Source: Hydrogenophaga sp. BPS33
GTDB lineage: Bacteria > Pseudomonadota > Gammaproteobacteria > Burkholderiales > Burkholderiaceae_C
Assembly: GCF_009859475.1 (NCBI RefSeq)
Contig: NZ_CP044549.1
Span: 310,001-374,000, forward strand
DNA: 64,000 bases
Reading direction: 5' to 3'
Below the pieces are notes generated by a model. It was not told the DNA's origin and searched no databases. It saw nothing but the letters and a program-made list of their open reading frames with translations. Shown here one piece after another: positions 26,757 to 35,693 of the stretch (within the stretch, counting starts at the first letter, position 1; each line of letters starts with the position of its first letter). Made by a program: the position numbers and the translations under genes.

Positions 26757-28154
26757 TCAGTGCGTGCCGTCCAGGATCGCGCCGTCGGCGCGCAGCCGCG
26801 CGCGCAAGGCCTGCACCGGCAGCGCGGTGAAGTCGTGGTGTGAGCTGTCGAGCAGCATCGAGGCCGCGGTGCCCGCCGCCTGGCCCATCGCCATGCACGG
26901 GCCCATCACCCGGGCCGATCCGTGGGCGCCGCGATCGGCCGACAGGATGCGCCCGGCGGCCACGACGTTGCGTACGCCCTGTGGCAGCAGGCAGCCCCAG
27001 GGAATGTCGTAGGAGCCTCCATCGCGCACGGGAATGCGAACCTGGCCCGTGCCCGACTCGTGGATGTCCACATGGTGCGAACCCTTGCCGATGCCATCCT
27101 CGCGCTTGCGCGCGGTCAGCACGTCGTCTTCCGAGAGGCTCGTGTGGCCGACGATGCGGCGTGTCTCTCGCACCCCCACGCGGCTGGCGACGCCGCTGTA
27201 CGCGGCCTGTTCGAAGCCCGGCACATGGCGCTGCATGAAGCTCGCGCACTGCCAGACCTGGTCGGCCAAGGTGGCCAGCGTGGCGCTCAGGGCCTGCGTG
27301 CGGGTGCCATCGATGCCACCGACGCGCGTGGAGTTCAGGCACACCTCGCCGCGCTGGCGCGAGGTGGGCTGGATCATGATGAGGGCGGTCGGGTAGAGCT
27401 CGCCGCGCGAGATCGCACCGGACACGAGCGGGCCATCACCCTTGAGGAACACCGTGGGCTGTGCCTGTGCGGCTGCGGCCTGCGCGAGTTGCCGGTCGGT
27501 GCGGCCCTGGCGGATCGCGTCGCTCTCGCCGAGCGCGAAGTGCTCGGGATGCGCGAGCAGGAAATCCAGCAAAGGCCCGGTGCGCACGCCAGCCATGCGG
27601 AACATCAGCGACACCGGCTGCAGCTCGCCCGCAAGTCCTCCCTGCAACACCTGCCCGCCTGCCGCACGCACGATGTCGGCATCGCCGGAGCAGTCGATGA
27701 ACAGCGGCGCGCGGATTTCGGTGCGGCCTTCCTTGTTGAGCACGTGCAGCGCGCGCACCTGGGGGCCCTCGCGCACCACGCCGGTGGCGCAGGTGTGCAG
27801 CAGCAGGCGCACGCCGGCGCGTGCCAGGCAGCGCGCCACGGCGAGCTTCATCACCTCGGGGTCCAGGCACACGTACCAGATCAACCGCCAGTCGTTGAGC
27901 GGTCCGATGTAGCCGCCCAGCCGTTCGCATTCGTCCAGCAATTCGCGACCCGTGCCCCCCAGGATCCATTCGCCGCGTGCGTTGAGCGCACCGTCGATGG
28001 CCATGCCGCTGAGCAGCTCACCGCCGGGGATCGACCCCGCTTCCACCAGCGTGGTGCGTGCGCCGGTGCGCGCTGCGGCCAGCGCCGCCGCCACGCCCGC
28101 CGCGCCGGCTCCCAGCACCACCACGTCGCTCTCCATGACGTGCCGTGTGGACAT
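26757..28154 (-). CDS. FAD-dependent oxidoreductase
   Basis: This 465-residue flavoprotein has an N-terminal Rossmann motif VVVLGAGAAGVAAALAAARTG and a later IDCSGDADIVRAAGG, as in FAD_oxidored-type proteins. The C-terminal FAD contact region is AAGRILSADRGAHGSARVMGP. There is no signal peptide, so it is cytoplasmic. Start at 28154 is preferred because GAGGA lies about 7 bases upstream; 28175 is an alternative. It is the first gene of the operon facing the IclR regulator and probably oxidises the imported substrate. Confidence 0.85.
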   Translation of the reverse strand: MSTRHVMESDVVVLGAGAAGVAAALAAARTGARTTLVEAGSIPGGELLSGMAIDGALNARGEWILGGTGRELLDECERLGGYIGPLNDWRLIWYVCLDPEVMKLAVARCLARAGVRLLLHTCATGVVREGPQVRALHVLNKEGRTEIRAPLFIDCSGDADIVRAAGGQVLQGGLAGELQPVSLMFRMAGVRTGPLLDFLLAHPEHFALGESDAIRQGRTDRQLAQAAAAQAQPTVFLKGDGPLVSGAISRGELYPTALIMIQPTSRQRGEVCLNSTRVGGIDGTRTQALSATLATLADQVWQCASFMQRHVPGFEQAAYSGVASRVGVRETRRIVGHTSLSEDDVLTARKREDGIGKGSHHVDIHESGTGQVRIPVRDGGSYDIPWGCLLPQGVRNVVAAGRILSADRGAHGSARVMGPCMAMGQAAGTAASMLLDSSHHDFTALPVQALRARLRADGAILDGTH

Positions 28155-28273
28155 GAAGTCCTCATGTGTTTCCATCGTCTGCCGTTCTCCGAATAAGCCC
28201 GGCCACATGGCCAGGACGTGCTTTGAATTATTTCCAGCGGTCTTTGCTTTCGGGACATCGGCGAATCCAGTTA

Positions 28274-28288
28274 TTCCGTATAGTGGAC
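28274..28288. promoter_or_regulatory. Candidate IclR operator
   Basis: TTCCGTATAGTGGAC is an imperfect dyad (TCC-N7-GGA) four bases before the regulator's ATG in the divergent 137-base gap. IclR proteins often bind short dyads in this position and repress themselves and the facing operon. Confidence 0.3.
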
Positions 28289-28291
28289 AAA

Positions 28292-29080
28292 ATGCCCAGA
28301 CCCTCCAACCGATCCGATGGTGCCCAGAGCCTTCACCGCGCCATGGGCCTGCTGCGTCTGCTCTCGATGCGGGTGGCCACCGGTTGGCGCCTGAGCGACC
28401 TGGCGCAAGAGGCCGGTCTGGAGCATTCCACCGTGCACCGCATGCTGGCGTGCTTGATGGATGAGGGCATGGCCATCCGGGTGCCGGGAACGCGCCGGTA
28501 CGCGCTGGGGCCGCTCGCTTACGAACTCGGCGTGGCGGCTGCGCCGCATTTCGCGATCGATCGCCTGGCCGCGGCGGCGCTGTCGCGTCTGGCTGCGGAC
28601 ACGCGTGACATCGTCTTCCTCAATGTGCGCAGCGGCGCGGACTCGGTGTGCATCGCGCGGTTCGACGGGCGCAAGGCGCTCAAGGCCTACACCGTGGACG
28701 TGGGCACGCGCCGCCCGCTGAGCTTGTCGGCCGGTGGTGTGGCCATGCTGATCGCGCTGCCCCGCGCCGAGCAGGCCCGGTTGGAGGCCCTCAACCTGCA
28801 GGCCATCGTGCGCCGTGGTGAGGCGCGGCAGACCGCGGTGCGGCGCATGGTGCAACGTTCTCGCCGGTTGGGCTACGGTTTCAATCAGGAGGACATCATC
28901 CCGGGCATTGCCGCCATCGGCGTGGCGATCTGCTCGCCGCAGGGCGCACCGGTGGCCTCCCTGAGCCTGGCGGCCACGGGGTCCGATCTCCTGCCGCGCC
29001 AGGCGCGCCTGCTGGAAATGCTGCGTGCGCAGGCGGCCGGGATCGCATTGCAGCTGGAGCAACTGCGCTATCCGGCCTGA
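28292..29080 (+). CDS. IclR-family transcriptional regulator
   Basis: This 262-residue protein has an N-terminal winged helix-turn-helix (HRAMGLLRLLSM; WRLSDLAQEAGLEHSTVHRML). The C-terminal IclR effector domain spans about 85-250 (DTRDIVFLNVRSGADSVCIARFDG; RRPLSLSAGGVAML; GYGFNQEDIIPGIAAIGVAI). It is transcribed away from the FAD oxidoreductase-Bug-Bug-M81 operon, which it most likely regulates in response to a pathway compound. Confidence 0.92.
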   Translation: MPRPSNRSDGAQSLHRAMGLLRLLSMRVATGWRLSDLAQEAGLEHSTVHRMLACLMDEGMAIRVPGTRRYALGPLAYELGVAAAPHFAIDRLAAAALSRLAADTRDIVFLNVRSGADSVCIARFDGRKALKAYTVDVGTRRPLSLSAGGVAMLIALPRAEQARLEALNLQAIVRRGEARQTAVRRMVQRSRRLGYGFNQEDIIPGIAAIGVAICSPQGAPVASLSLAATGSDLLPRQARLLEMLRAQAAGIALQLEQLRYPA

Positions 29081-29145
29081 GCGCGGGATCCCCGGCGCGC
29101 CCGGCCTATGATGAGCGCCCTAAAACATTCAAGGAGGAGTTCGTC

Positions 29146-29370
29146 ATGCCCCGTGTGCCCATGCGCCTGTGTGCCATCGCCCTGTTCAGTTGCCTGGCCG
29201 TGAGCGGCCTGTGTGCCCAGACCGCCCCGGATGGCAAACGCAAGCTCCCCACGAGTGTCAAGTTTCACAAGGCCCCGTCCGAGGAAAGCCCGGCGGCGCG
29301 AGAGAAACGCCTCAAGCGTGAATGCAAGGGCCGCCCCAACGCGGGCATGTGCGCGGGCTTCACGCGCTGA
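29146..29370 (+). CDS. Small exported protein, PsiF-like
   Basis: This 74-residue protein has a signal peptide (residues 1-26, ending LCAQ) and a short basic mature part ending in REKRLKRECKGRPNAGMCAGFTR. The two cysteines and the Lys/Arg-rich C-terminus recall PsiF-type small periplasmic proteins, but the match is loose. A strong AAGGAGGAG ribosome site seven bases upstream supports expression. Function unknown. Confidence 0.6.
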   Translation: MPRVPMRLCAIALFSCLAVSGLCAQTAPDGKRKLPTSVKFHKAPSEESPAAREKRLKRECKGRPNAGMCAGFTR

Positions 29371-29382
29371 CGCCGTGCCGAG

Positions 29383-29919
29383 TTGAATTCCATAGACACC
29401 CCCTTTCAGCGCAGCGAGCAATGGCGCCACGTGCTGGCGACCTATGCCCGCCCCGGCGTGGCACAGGCCTGTCTGCTGCTGCAAGACCGCCTGGGGGTGG
29501 ACGTGCTGGTGCTGCTGCACCTGGCCTACGTGTGCAGCCAACACCAGCGGCCGTTGAAGGACGGCCAGATCGCCGCGGCCGATGCGGTGGTGCGCGATTG
29601 GCGCGATCGGGTGGTGCGGCCGCTGCGCGCCGCGCGCCGCGCCATCCCCAAGGACGACCCGCAAACGCTGGCCCTGCGGGACGCGGTGCAACAGGCCGAA
29701 CTGGGGGCCGAGCAACACGCACTCTCCCTGCTGGCCGCGATGCCGCTCGCGGCCGACGACACACCGCCACCGGCAGACCCGGGATCGCCCACCACGCGGG
29801 TGGCGACGTTCTACGCCCAGCGCAGCGAGAGCCTCGCCGAACTTGCTGCGGCCGAGGTCGAAGACGCCATTGCGTTGCTGGACACGCAATGGGAGCGCGG
29901 TGACGGCAAGGCCGTGTGA
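29383..29919 (+). CDS. TIGR02444-family conserved protein
   Basis: This ~178-residue cytoplasmic, helical protein has the core YARPGVAQACLLLQDRLGVDVLVLLHLAYV and AVVRDWRDRVVRPLRAARR, typical of the TIGR02444/DUF2390 family. No biochemical role is established. The best start is a TTG at 29383, since there is no in-frame ATG before the conserved region. It precedes glcE by 85 bases on the same strand. Confidence 0.8.
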   Translation: MNSIDTPFQRSEQWRHVLATYARPGVAQACLLLQDRLGVDVLVLLHLAYVCSQHQRPLKDGQIAAADAVVRDWRDRVVRPLRAARRAIPKDDPQTLALRDAVQQAELGAEQHALSLLAAMPLAADDTPPPADPGSPTTRVATFYAQRSESLAELAAAEVEDAIALLDTQWERGDGKAV

Positions 29920-30004
29920 AGCGTGCGTGTCGGCCGCGCGGATTGCAAGCGCACATGCAGAAAATTCAAAGCCCGCGCGCGCCAGGGCGACTACCATCGC
30001 CGCC

Positions 30005-31111
30005 ATGTTCCCCACGAACCCAGAACACCCTGGCGAGCTGATCGACCGGGTCCAGGCCGCTGTGGCCGCGCGCACGCCGCTGCACATCGGGGGCGGGCGC
30101 ACCAAATCCTTTTATGGCGATGCGGTGCAGGGCGAGCCCTTGTCCACCACCGGCTGGTCCGGCATCGTGAGCTACGAGCCGACCGAGCTGGTGGTCACGG
30201 TGCGTGCGGGCACCCCGCTCGATGAACTCGAAGCCGTGCTGGCCGAGCGCGGCCAGTGCCTGGCCTTCGAGCCGCCGCGGTTCGGCGCTGGCGGCACGGT
30301 GGGCGGCATGGTGGCGGCGGGGCTGTCGGGCCCGGCGCGCGCCAGCGTGGGCTCGGTGCGCGATTTCGTGCTCGGCGCACGCTTCATCAACGGGCGCGGC
30401 GAACTGCTGACTTTCGGTGGCCAGGTCATGAAGAACGTGGCCGGCTACGACGTGAGCCGTGTGTTGGCCGGCTCCATGGGCACCCTGGGGGTGATCACCG
30501 AGGTGAGCCTCAAGGTGCTGCCGGTGGCGCCTGCCGAAGCCACCTTGGTGTTCGCGCTGCCGCAGCACGACGCGCTCGAACAACTGCACCGCTGGGGCGG
30601 CCAGCCGCTGCCCCTCAACGCCAGCCGTTGGGAAGCGCCCGACCGCCTGCACGTGCGTCTGCGCGGGGCGGTCGCGGCGGTGGAAGCGGCGTGCGAACGC
30701 ATGGCGCGCGACGCCGGTGGCACGCGGCTGGACCCCGCACCAGCGGCCACCGAATGGACCGGGTGCCGCGACCAGCGCCTGCCCTTTTTCCAGCCACCTT
30801 CGCCCGAGCTGTGCCTTTGGCGCGTGTCGGTGCCGCAGACCGCGCCGGTGCTCGACCTGCCCTGGACGCCGCTGATCGAGTGGCAGGGCGCGCAGCGCTG
30901 GTGGTGGGCGCCGGCCAGCGCGGCGGAGCAGATCCGAACGGCCGCGGCCGAGGCGAAGGGCCACGCCACGCTGTTTCGCGCGGGCTCCGAAGGCCCCATG
31001 GGCGTGCCGTGCTTCGACCGCGTCAGCCCGACCCTGGACACCATCACGCAGCGCCTGCGCGCCGAGTTCGACCCGGCAGGCATCTTCAATCCCACTCCCA
31101 CGCTGGACTGA
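30005..31111 (+). CDS. glcE: Glycolate oxidase FAD-binding subunit GlcE
   Basis: This 368-residue PCMH-type FAD-binding subunit has the FAD contacts PLHIGGGRTKSF, PPRFGAGGTVGGMVAAGLSG and GGQVMKNVAGYDVSRVLAGS. Length and motifs fit GlcE. With GlcD and GlcF it oxidises glycolate to glyoxylate at the inner membrane. It lies one base before glcF. GlcD, the usual partner and normally upstream, is absent from the window; the gene before is unrelated. Confidence 0.93.
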   Translation: MFPTNPEHPGELIDRVQAAVAARTPLHIGGGRTKSFYGDAVQGEPLSTTGWSGIVSYEPTELVVTVRAGTPLDELEAVLAERGQCLAFEPPRFGAGGTVGGMVAAGLSGPARASVGSVRDFVLGARFINGRGELLTFGGQVMKNVAGYDVSRVLAGSMGTLGVITEVSLKVLPVAPAEATLVFALPQHDALEQLHRWGGQPLPLNASRWEAPDRLHVRLRGAVAAVEAACERMARDAGGTRLDPAPAATEWTGCRDQRLPFFQPPSPELCLWRVSVPQTAPVLDLPWTPLIEWQGAQRWWWAPASAAEQIRTAAAEAKGHATLFRAGSEGPMGVPCFDRVSPTLDTITQRLRAEFDPAGIFNPTPTLD

Positions 31112-31112
31112 A

Positions 31113-32360
31113 ATGCAAACCCAGCTCGCTCCCGAATACCAGCAGCGTGCCGACGGCCGTGCGGCCGAGGCCATCCTGCGCAAATGCGTGCACTGCGGCT
31201 TCTGCACCGCCACCTGCCCGACCTACCAGCTGCTGGGCGACGAACTCGATGGCCCGCGTGGCCGCATCTACCTGATGAAGCAGGTACTCGAAGGCGCGGC
31301 CCCCACGCGCAGCACGCAGTTGCACCTGGACCGCTGCCTCACCTGCCGCAACTGCGAGAGCACCTGCCCCAGCGGCGTGGACTATGGCCACCTGGTCGAC
31401 ATCGGCCGCCAGATCGTCGATGAAAAAGTGCCACGTCCCGCCAGCGAGAAGGTGGTGCGCTGGCTGCTCAAGGAAGGCCTCACCTCGCCGCTGTTCGCGC
31501 CCGCGATGAAACTCGGCCAGTGGGTGCGCCCGCTGTTGCCGGGCGTGTTGAAAGACAAGGTGCCGGTGCCACGCGCGGCGGGCCCGTTGCCCACGCGCGC
31601 CCACGCCCGCCGCGTGCTGCTGCTCGCCGGTTGCGTGCAGCCGGCGATGATGCCCAGCATCCACAACGCCACGGCGCGCGTGCTCGACGCGGCCGGCATC
31701 CAGAGCCTGGTCGCGCCGCAAGCGGGTTGCTGTGGCGCGGTGAAGTTCCACCTGAACGACCAGGACGGTGGCAAGGCGCAGATGCGCGCCAACATCGACG
31801 CCTGGTGGCCTCTGATCGAAGGGGGCGAAGAGGGCGAAGAGGGTGTTGAGGCGATCGTGATGAACGCCTCCGGCTGTGGCGTGACGGTCAAGGAATACGG
31901 CCACATCCTGCGCGACGACCCGGCCTATGCCGCCAAGGCCGAGCGGGTGAGCGCGCTCACCCGCGACCTGAGCGAACTCCTGCCCGAGCTGGTGCCGCTG
32001 CTGCGGCCGAAGCTGCGGCAGGCGCCCGATGCCTCGCGCGTGATCGCCTTTCATCCGCCGTGCACCTTGCAGCACGGCCAGCAGCTCAAGGGCGGCGTGG
32101 AGCGGCAACTGGGCGAACTCGGCTTCACCGTGCAGGTAGCGCGCAACGAAGCCCACCTGTGCTGCGGCTCGGCCGGCACCTACTCGGTGCTCAACCCTGA
32201 CATCGCGCACACCTTGCGCGACCGCAAGCTCGGCCACCTGGGCGAGCTGCAACCTGCGGTGATCGCCAGCGCCAACATCGGCTGCATCACGCACCTGCAG
32301 AGCGGCACGGACACGCCGGTGCGGCACTGGGTCGAGGTGCTCGACCAGGCTTTGGGCTGA
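31113..32360 (+). CDS. glcF: Glycolate oxidase iron-sulfur subunit GlcF
   Basis: This 415-residue electron-transfer subunit has two [4Fe-4S] motifs near the N-terminus (CVHCGFCTATCPTY and CLTCRNCESTCPSG). CCG-type Cys-rich segments follow at mid and late positions (GCCGAVKFHLNDQ; CCGSAGTYSVLNPDIAHTLRDRKL). GlcF passes electrons from GlcD/GlcE to the quinone pool. Its stop codon is immediately followed by the minus-strand stop of the glutathione peroxidase gene. Confidence 0.94.
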   Translation: MQTQLAPEYQQRADGRAAEAILRKCVHCGFCTATCPTYQLLGDELDGPRGRIYLMKQVLEGAAPTRSTQLHLDRCLTCRNCESTCPSGVDYGHLVDIGRQIVDEKVPRPASEKVVRWLLKEGLTSPLFAPAMKLGQWVRPLLPGVLKDKVPVPRAAGPLPTRAHARRVLLLAGCVQPAMMPSIHNATARVLDAAGIQSLVAPQAGCCGAVKFHLNDQDGGKAQMRANIDAWWPLIEGGEEGEEGVEAIVMNASGCGVTVKEYGHILRDDPAYAAKAERVSALTRDLSELLPELVPLLRPKLRQAPDASRVIAFHPPCTLQHGQQLKGGVERQLGELGFTVQVARNEAHLCCGSAGTYSVLNPDIAHTLRDRKLGHLGELQPAVIASANIGCITHLQSGTDTPVRHWVEVLDQALG

Positions 32361-32843
32361 TCAGCCCAGAGCCAATTCGATATCCGACGCCAGCTTCTCG
32401 GGCGCGTCCTGCGGCGCATAGCGCTTGATCACCCGACCGTCCTTGCCCACCAGGAACTTGGTGAAGTTCCACTTGATCGCTTTGCTGCCCAGCAAGCCCG
32501 GGGCCTCGGCCGTGAGCCACTGGTAGAGCGGGTGCGCCTGCGCGCCGTTCACGTCGATCTTGGCCATCATCGGAAAGCTCACGCCGTAGTTCAGTTGGCA
32601 GAAGCTGGCGATCTCGTCGTTGCTGCCCGGGTCCTGGCTGCCGAACTGGTTGCACGGGAAACCCAGCACGACCAGGCCACGCTCGCCATACGCTTGGTGC
32701 AGCTTCTCCAGGCCGCCGAACTGTGGCGTGAAACCGCAGGCACTGGCGGTGTTCACGATCAGCAGGGGCTTGCCCTCGTATTGCCGCAAGGGCACGGTCT
32801 GGCCGTGGATGGTCTGGGCTTCGAAGTCGTAAATGCTGCTCAT
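32361..32843 (-). CDS. Glutathione peroxidase
   Basis: This 160-residue thiol peroxidase has the peroxidatic Cys36 in NTASACGFTPQF, Gln in LGFPCNQFGSQ, and Trp-Asn in IKWNFTKFLV, the catalytic tetrad of Cys-type GPx. The second Cys of CNQF is also present. Such enzymes reduce organic peroxides with thioredoxin or glutathione. Start at 32843 gives family length; the frame extends upstream into unconserved sequence. The gene is probably monocistronic. Confidence 0.93.
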   Translation of the reverse strand: MSSIYDFEAQTIHGQTVPLRQYEGKPLLIVNTASACGFTPQFGGLEKLHQAYGERGLVVLGFPCNQFGSQDPGSNDEIASFCQLNYGVSFPMMAKIDVNGAQAHPLYQWLTAEAPGLLGSKAIKWNFTKFLVGKDGRVIKRYAPQDAPEKLASDIELALG

Positions 32844-32971
32844 GCCAAGCGCTCCTGGGGTGGGTGGTGTGGAGCCCGATTGTGCGGCGTGGTGGGCGCC
32901 GGTGTGTTGGTGCCGATGGCCAATGCGGGCATACTCCCTCGGCAACATTGCACAACAGCTGGGGACTGGGC

Positions 32972-34201
32972 ATGGCGGCAGCGTATTCGGTGGCACTGGT
33001 GGGTTTTTCGCAAAGCGAGTCGTCCACGTTCGAATCGTTCTTTCGTCTGGCCTCGCGCCGGCCGCCGGCCTACCAGGTGCAGGACGAGGTGATCGGCGTC
33101 CAGATCCTGATCGTCAACGCCGACAACCTGCAGGCCGTGCTGCTCGTGCGCGACGCCGAGTTGCCTGGCCGGGTGCTGCTGGTCGGCAGCTCCGACAGCG
33201 GCACGGGCTGGCCCCTGCACCGCAAGCCGGTCAAGCTGGTGGCGCTGCTGGCCGCGCTCGACGAGATCGTGGGCGCCAGGCGTGGGTCAGCGTCGCCGCC
33301 GCGTAGGGTGGCGACACCGTCGATGGTGGCGCAGGCCGATCGGTCGTTCCAGGTTTCCCAACTGCAAGGGCTGGACGTAAGCATGCAGCTGGCGAGCGGA
33401 CACACGCACACGCCGGGACCGGACTACCCACCCTCGCTGCTGCCCGGCGCGGGCGCGGACCGCAGCTTCTCCATGACCGTGCCGTATGGCGCCGAGGACG
33501 CACCGGCCCTGGTACCCGCGGTGAAGCGCCGAAGCCGTTCGGCCGACACCGAATTCCCGCTCACGCGTCCGATGCAGCGGGAAGCACCCGCGGCCGCTGC
33601 GCCTGCTGCAGCGCCCGTGTCAGCGCCGCCACCGCCACCGGCACGGGCGAAACCCGCCGCGCAGACCGGCGTCGTGCGCATGACCGACTTCGGCGGCCTG
33701 GACGACCTGCCCCTGCCCACACCCGCGCCCGCGCGCGCCACGCGTGCGCCGCGTTCGCGCATCGCATCGGACAAGGCCAACGTCCCCGAGGTGGCGCGCG
33801 GCGACATGCTGCTGGTGGCCGAAAGCCTGGTGGAAGGCCGCATCCTGCTCAAGCGCTTCAGGCGCTATGGTCTGAACGTAGACTGGTCGCGCGAAGCGGC
33901 GCAGGCCCTGGTGATGCTCAAGGCGCATCCCTACCGCCTGGTGGTGGTCGACCGCCTCAAGGGCGACCCCGATGGCTACCACGTCTGCCGCACGGCCAAG
34001 CAAACCAAAGGCCCCAAGGGCGCGCCGGTGGTCATCATGTTCGCGCCCACCGCGGGCAGCATGGACCGCATGAAGGCCGGCCTGGCCGGTAGCGACGCCT
34101 ACCTGTCGCGCTCGGTGGGCGAGGGCGAGCTGTACAAGGTGCTGGCCCACCACCGGCTCGTCAACCTCGACGCGTTCGCGCCCACGAACGTGGGGTTCTA
34201 G
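32972..34201 (+). CDS. Double receiver-like protein with degenerate phosphorylation site
   Basis: The protein has 409 residues. The first ~100 look like a CheY-type alpha/beta fold (VALVGFSQSESSTFESFF; VQILIVNADNLQAVLLVRD). A long Pro/Ala-rich linker spans about 105-280. The last ~125 residues are a clear receiver domain (DMLLVAESLVEGRILLKRFRRYGL; RLVVVDRLKGDPDGYHVCRTAK). The usual acidic pair after strand 1 is AES, and the conserved Lys of strand 5 is Arg (DAYLSRSV). The Asp in VVVD is kept, so it may bind without normal phosphotransfer. No output domain is visible. The ATG at 32972 follows a GGGGA-like site. Confidence 0.75.
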   Translation: MAAAYSVALVGFSQSESSTFESFFRLASRRPPAYQVQDEVIGVQILIVNADNLQAVLLVRDAELPGRVLLVGSSDSGTGWPLHRKPVKLVALLAALDEIVGARRGSASPPRRVATPSMVAQADRSFQVSQLQGLDVSMQLASGHTHTPGPDYPPSLLPGAGADRSFSMTVPYGAEDAPALVPAVKRRSRSADTEFPLTRPMQREAPAAAAPAAAPVSAPPPPPARAKPAAQTGVVRMTDFGGLDDLPLPTPAPARATRAPRSRIASDKANVPEVARGDMLLVAESLVEGRILLKRFRRYGLNVDWSREAAQALVMLKAHPYRLVVVDRLKGDPDGYHVCRTAKQTKGPKGAPVVIMFAPTAGSMDRMKAGLAGSDAYLSRSVGEGELYKVLAHHRLVNLDAFAPTNVGF

Positions 34202-35485
34202 TCAACCATGTAAGTCGTCGCGGCGGGCGATTTCGAGCAGGCGCTCCAGCTCGTGCGGATGGTGGCGCTGGTTGTAGCGGTGCCACAGCGCGATCAGGCC
34301 CATGCAGCCGGCGACCAGCACGCCAAAGGCCGTGATCGCGGCGAAGGCCGACAGGCCCATGCCGGTGGAAAAGCTGTAAGCCGCGCCCAGGCCCAGGATG
34401 CAGGCCTGCTCGTTGAAGTTCTGCACCGCGATCGAGCGGCCCGCGCCCATCAGGTTGTGGCCCCGGTGCTGCAGCAAGGCATTCATGGGCACCACCAGGA
34501 AACCGCCCAGTCCGCCCAGCAGCACCAGGAAAGGCGCGGCCACCCAGACGTTATCGATGAAATTCATCAGGATCACCAGCAGGCCCATGCCGATGCCCAG
34601 CGGCATCACGCGTGTGGCCTGGTCCAGCCGCATGCGCATGGACGCGATCACCGCGCCCACCGCCGTGCCCACCGCTACCACGCCCACCAGCGACGAGGCC
34701 TGCGTGGTGGTGTAGCCCAGCGCCGCGCCCGCCCAGGCCAGCACGATATAGCGCAGGTTGCCCGAGACCCCCCAGAACAGCGTGGTGGTGGACAGCGAGA
34801 TCTGCCCCAGGCGGTCGCGCCAGAGGCGGCTGTTGCAGCGCCAGAAGTCCGGCAACAGCGCCAGCGGGTTTTTCGGCATCGGGCGCGAGGTGACGCCGGT
34901 GAGCGGAATGCGCGTGTTGAACCAGGCCGCCAGCGCATAGACCGCCATCAGTGCCGCGACCGCCGCTTGCGCCGGATGGTGAATGCCGGTGTGGAAACCC
35001 GGTATGTCGACGGAGAGCAACAGGCCAGACACCCAAGGGCTCACCAACTGGCCGCCCAGCAGCACGCCCAGGATGATGGAGGCGATGGTCAGGCCCTCGA
35101 TCCAGCCGTTGGCCTTGACCAGTTGCGAGGGCGGCAGCAGCTCGGTGAGGATGCCGTACTTGGCCGGCGAATACGCCGCCGCACCCAGGCCGACCAGCGT
35201 ATAGGCCAGCAGCGGATGCACACCGGTGAGCATGAGCAGGCAGCCCAGCACCTTGATGGCATTGCTGATGAACATCACCCGCCCCTTGGGGTAGGCGTCG
35301 GCGAACGCGCCCACGAAGGGCGCGAGCACCACATAGAACAAGGCGAAGAGGGGCACCAATGCGGCGCTTTGCCATTCGGGCGCGCCGCGTGTGCGCAGCA
35401 GTTCGATGGCGGCGACGAACAACGCGTTGTCCGCCAGCGAGCTGAAGAACTGCGCCGTCATGATGGTGTAGAAGCCGCGCTTCAT
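34202..35485 (-). CDS. lplT: Lysophospholipid transporter LplT
   Basis: This 427-residue major-facilitator protein has about 12 helices. It opens MKRGFYTIMTAQFFSSLADNALFVAAIELL and has SPAKYGILTELLPPSQLVKANGWIEG, both hallmarks of LplT. LplT moves lysophospholipids to the inner leaflet for re-acylation. In many bacteria it pairs with the Aas acyltransferase, which is not present here. It faces alr divergently. Start at 35485 matches the family; the frame reaches 35518. Confidence 0.93.
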   Translation of the reverse strand: MKRGFYTIMTAQFFSSLADNALFVAAIELLRTRGAPEWQSAALVPLFALFYVVLAPFVGAFADAYPKGRVMFISNAIKVLGCLLMLTGVHPLLAYTLVGLGAAAYSPAKYGILTELLPPSQLVKANGWIEGLTIASIILGVLLGGQLVSPWVSGLLLSVDIPGFHTGIHHPAQAAVAALMAVYALAAWFNTRIPLTGVTSRPMPKNPLALLPDFWRCNSRLWRDRLGQISLSTTTLFWGVSGNLRYIVLAWAGAALGYTTTQASSLVGVVAVGTAVGAVIASMRMRLDQATRVMPLGIGMGLLVILMNFIDNVWVAAPFLVLLGGLGGFLVVPMNALLQHRGHNLMGAGRSIAVQNFNEQACILGLGAAYSFSTGMGLSAFAAITAFGVLVAGCMGLIALWHRYNQRHHPHELERLLEIARRDDLHG

Positions 35486-35693
35486 GGCGATGATTTGTGT
35501 GCCGGACCCCGGTGGCACAGGCCACGCGTGGGGGAGCTCCGGCTTTTTGTGCGACAGTTGACGGGCGTCTCCAAACGATGCGGGGTTATAGCACGCGGTC
35601 TTGACGCTCCCGGGTCATGGTTGACCCGATGGCGACCGATAGTTGCCCCTGAATTCCCGGCCTTTGCGCTTTACCGCACACCCTCTGTCCGAC

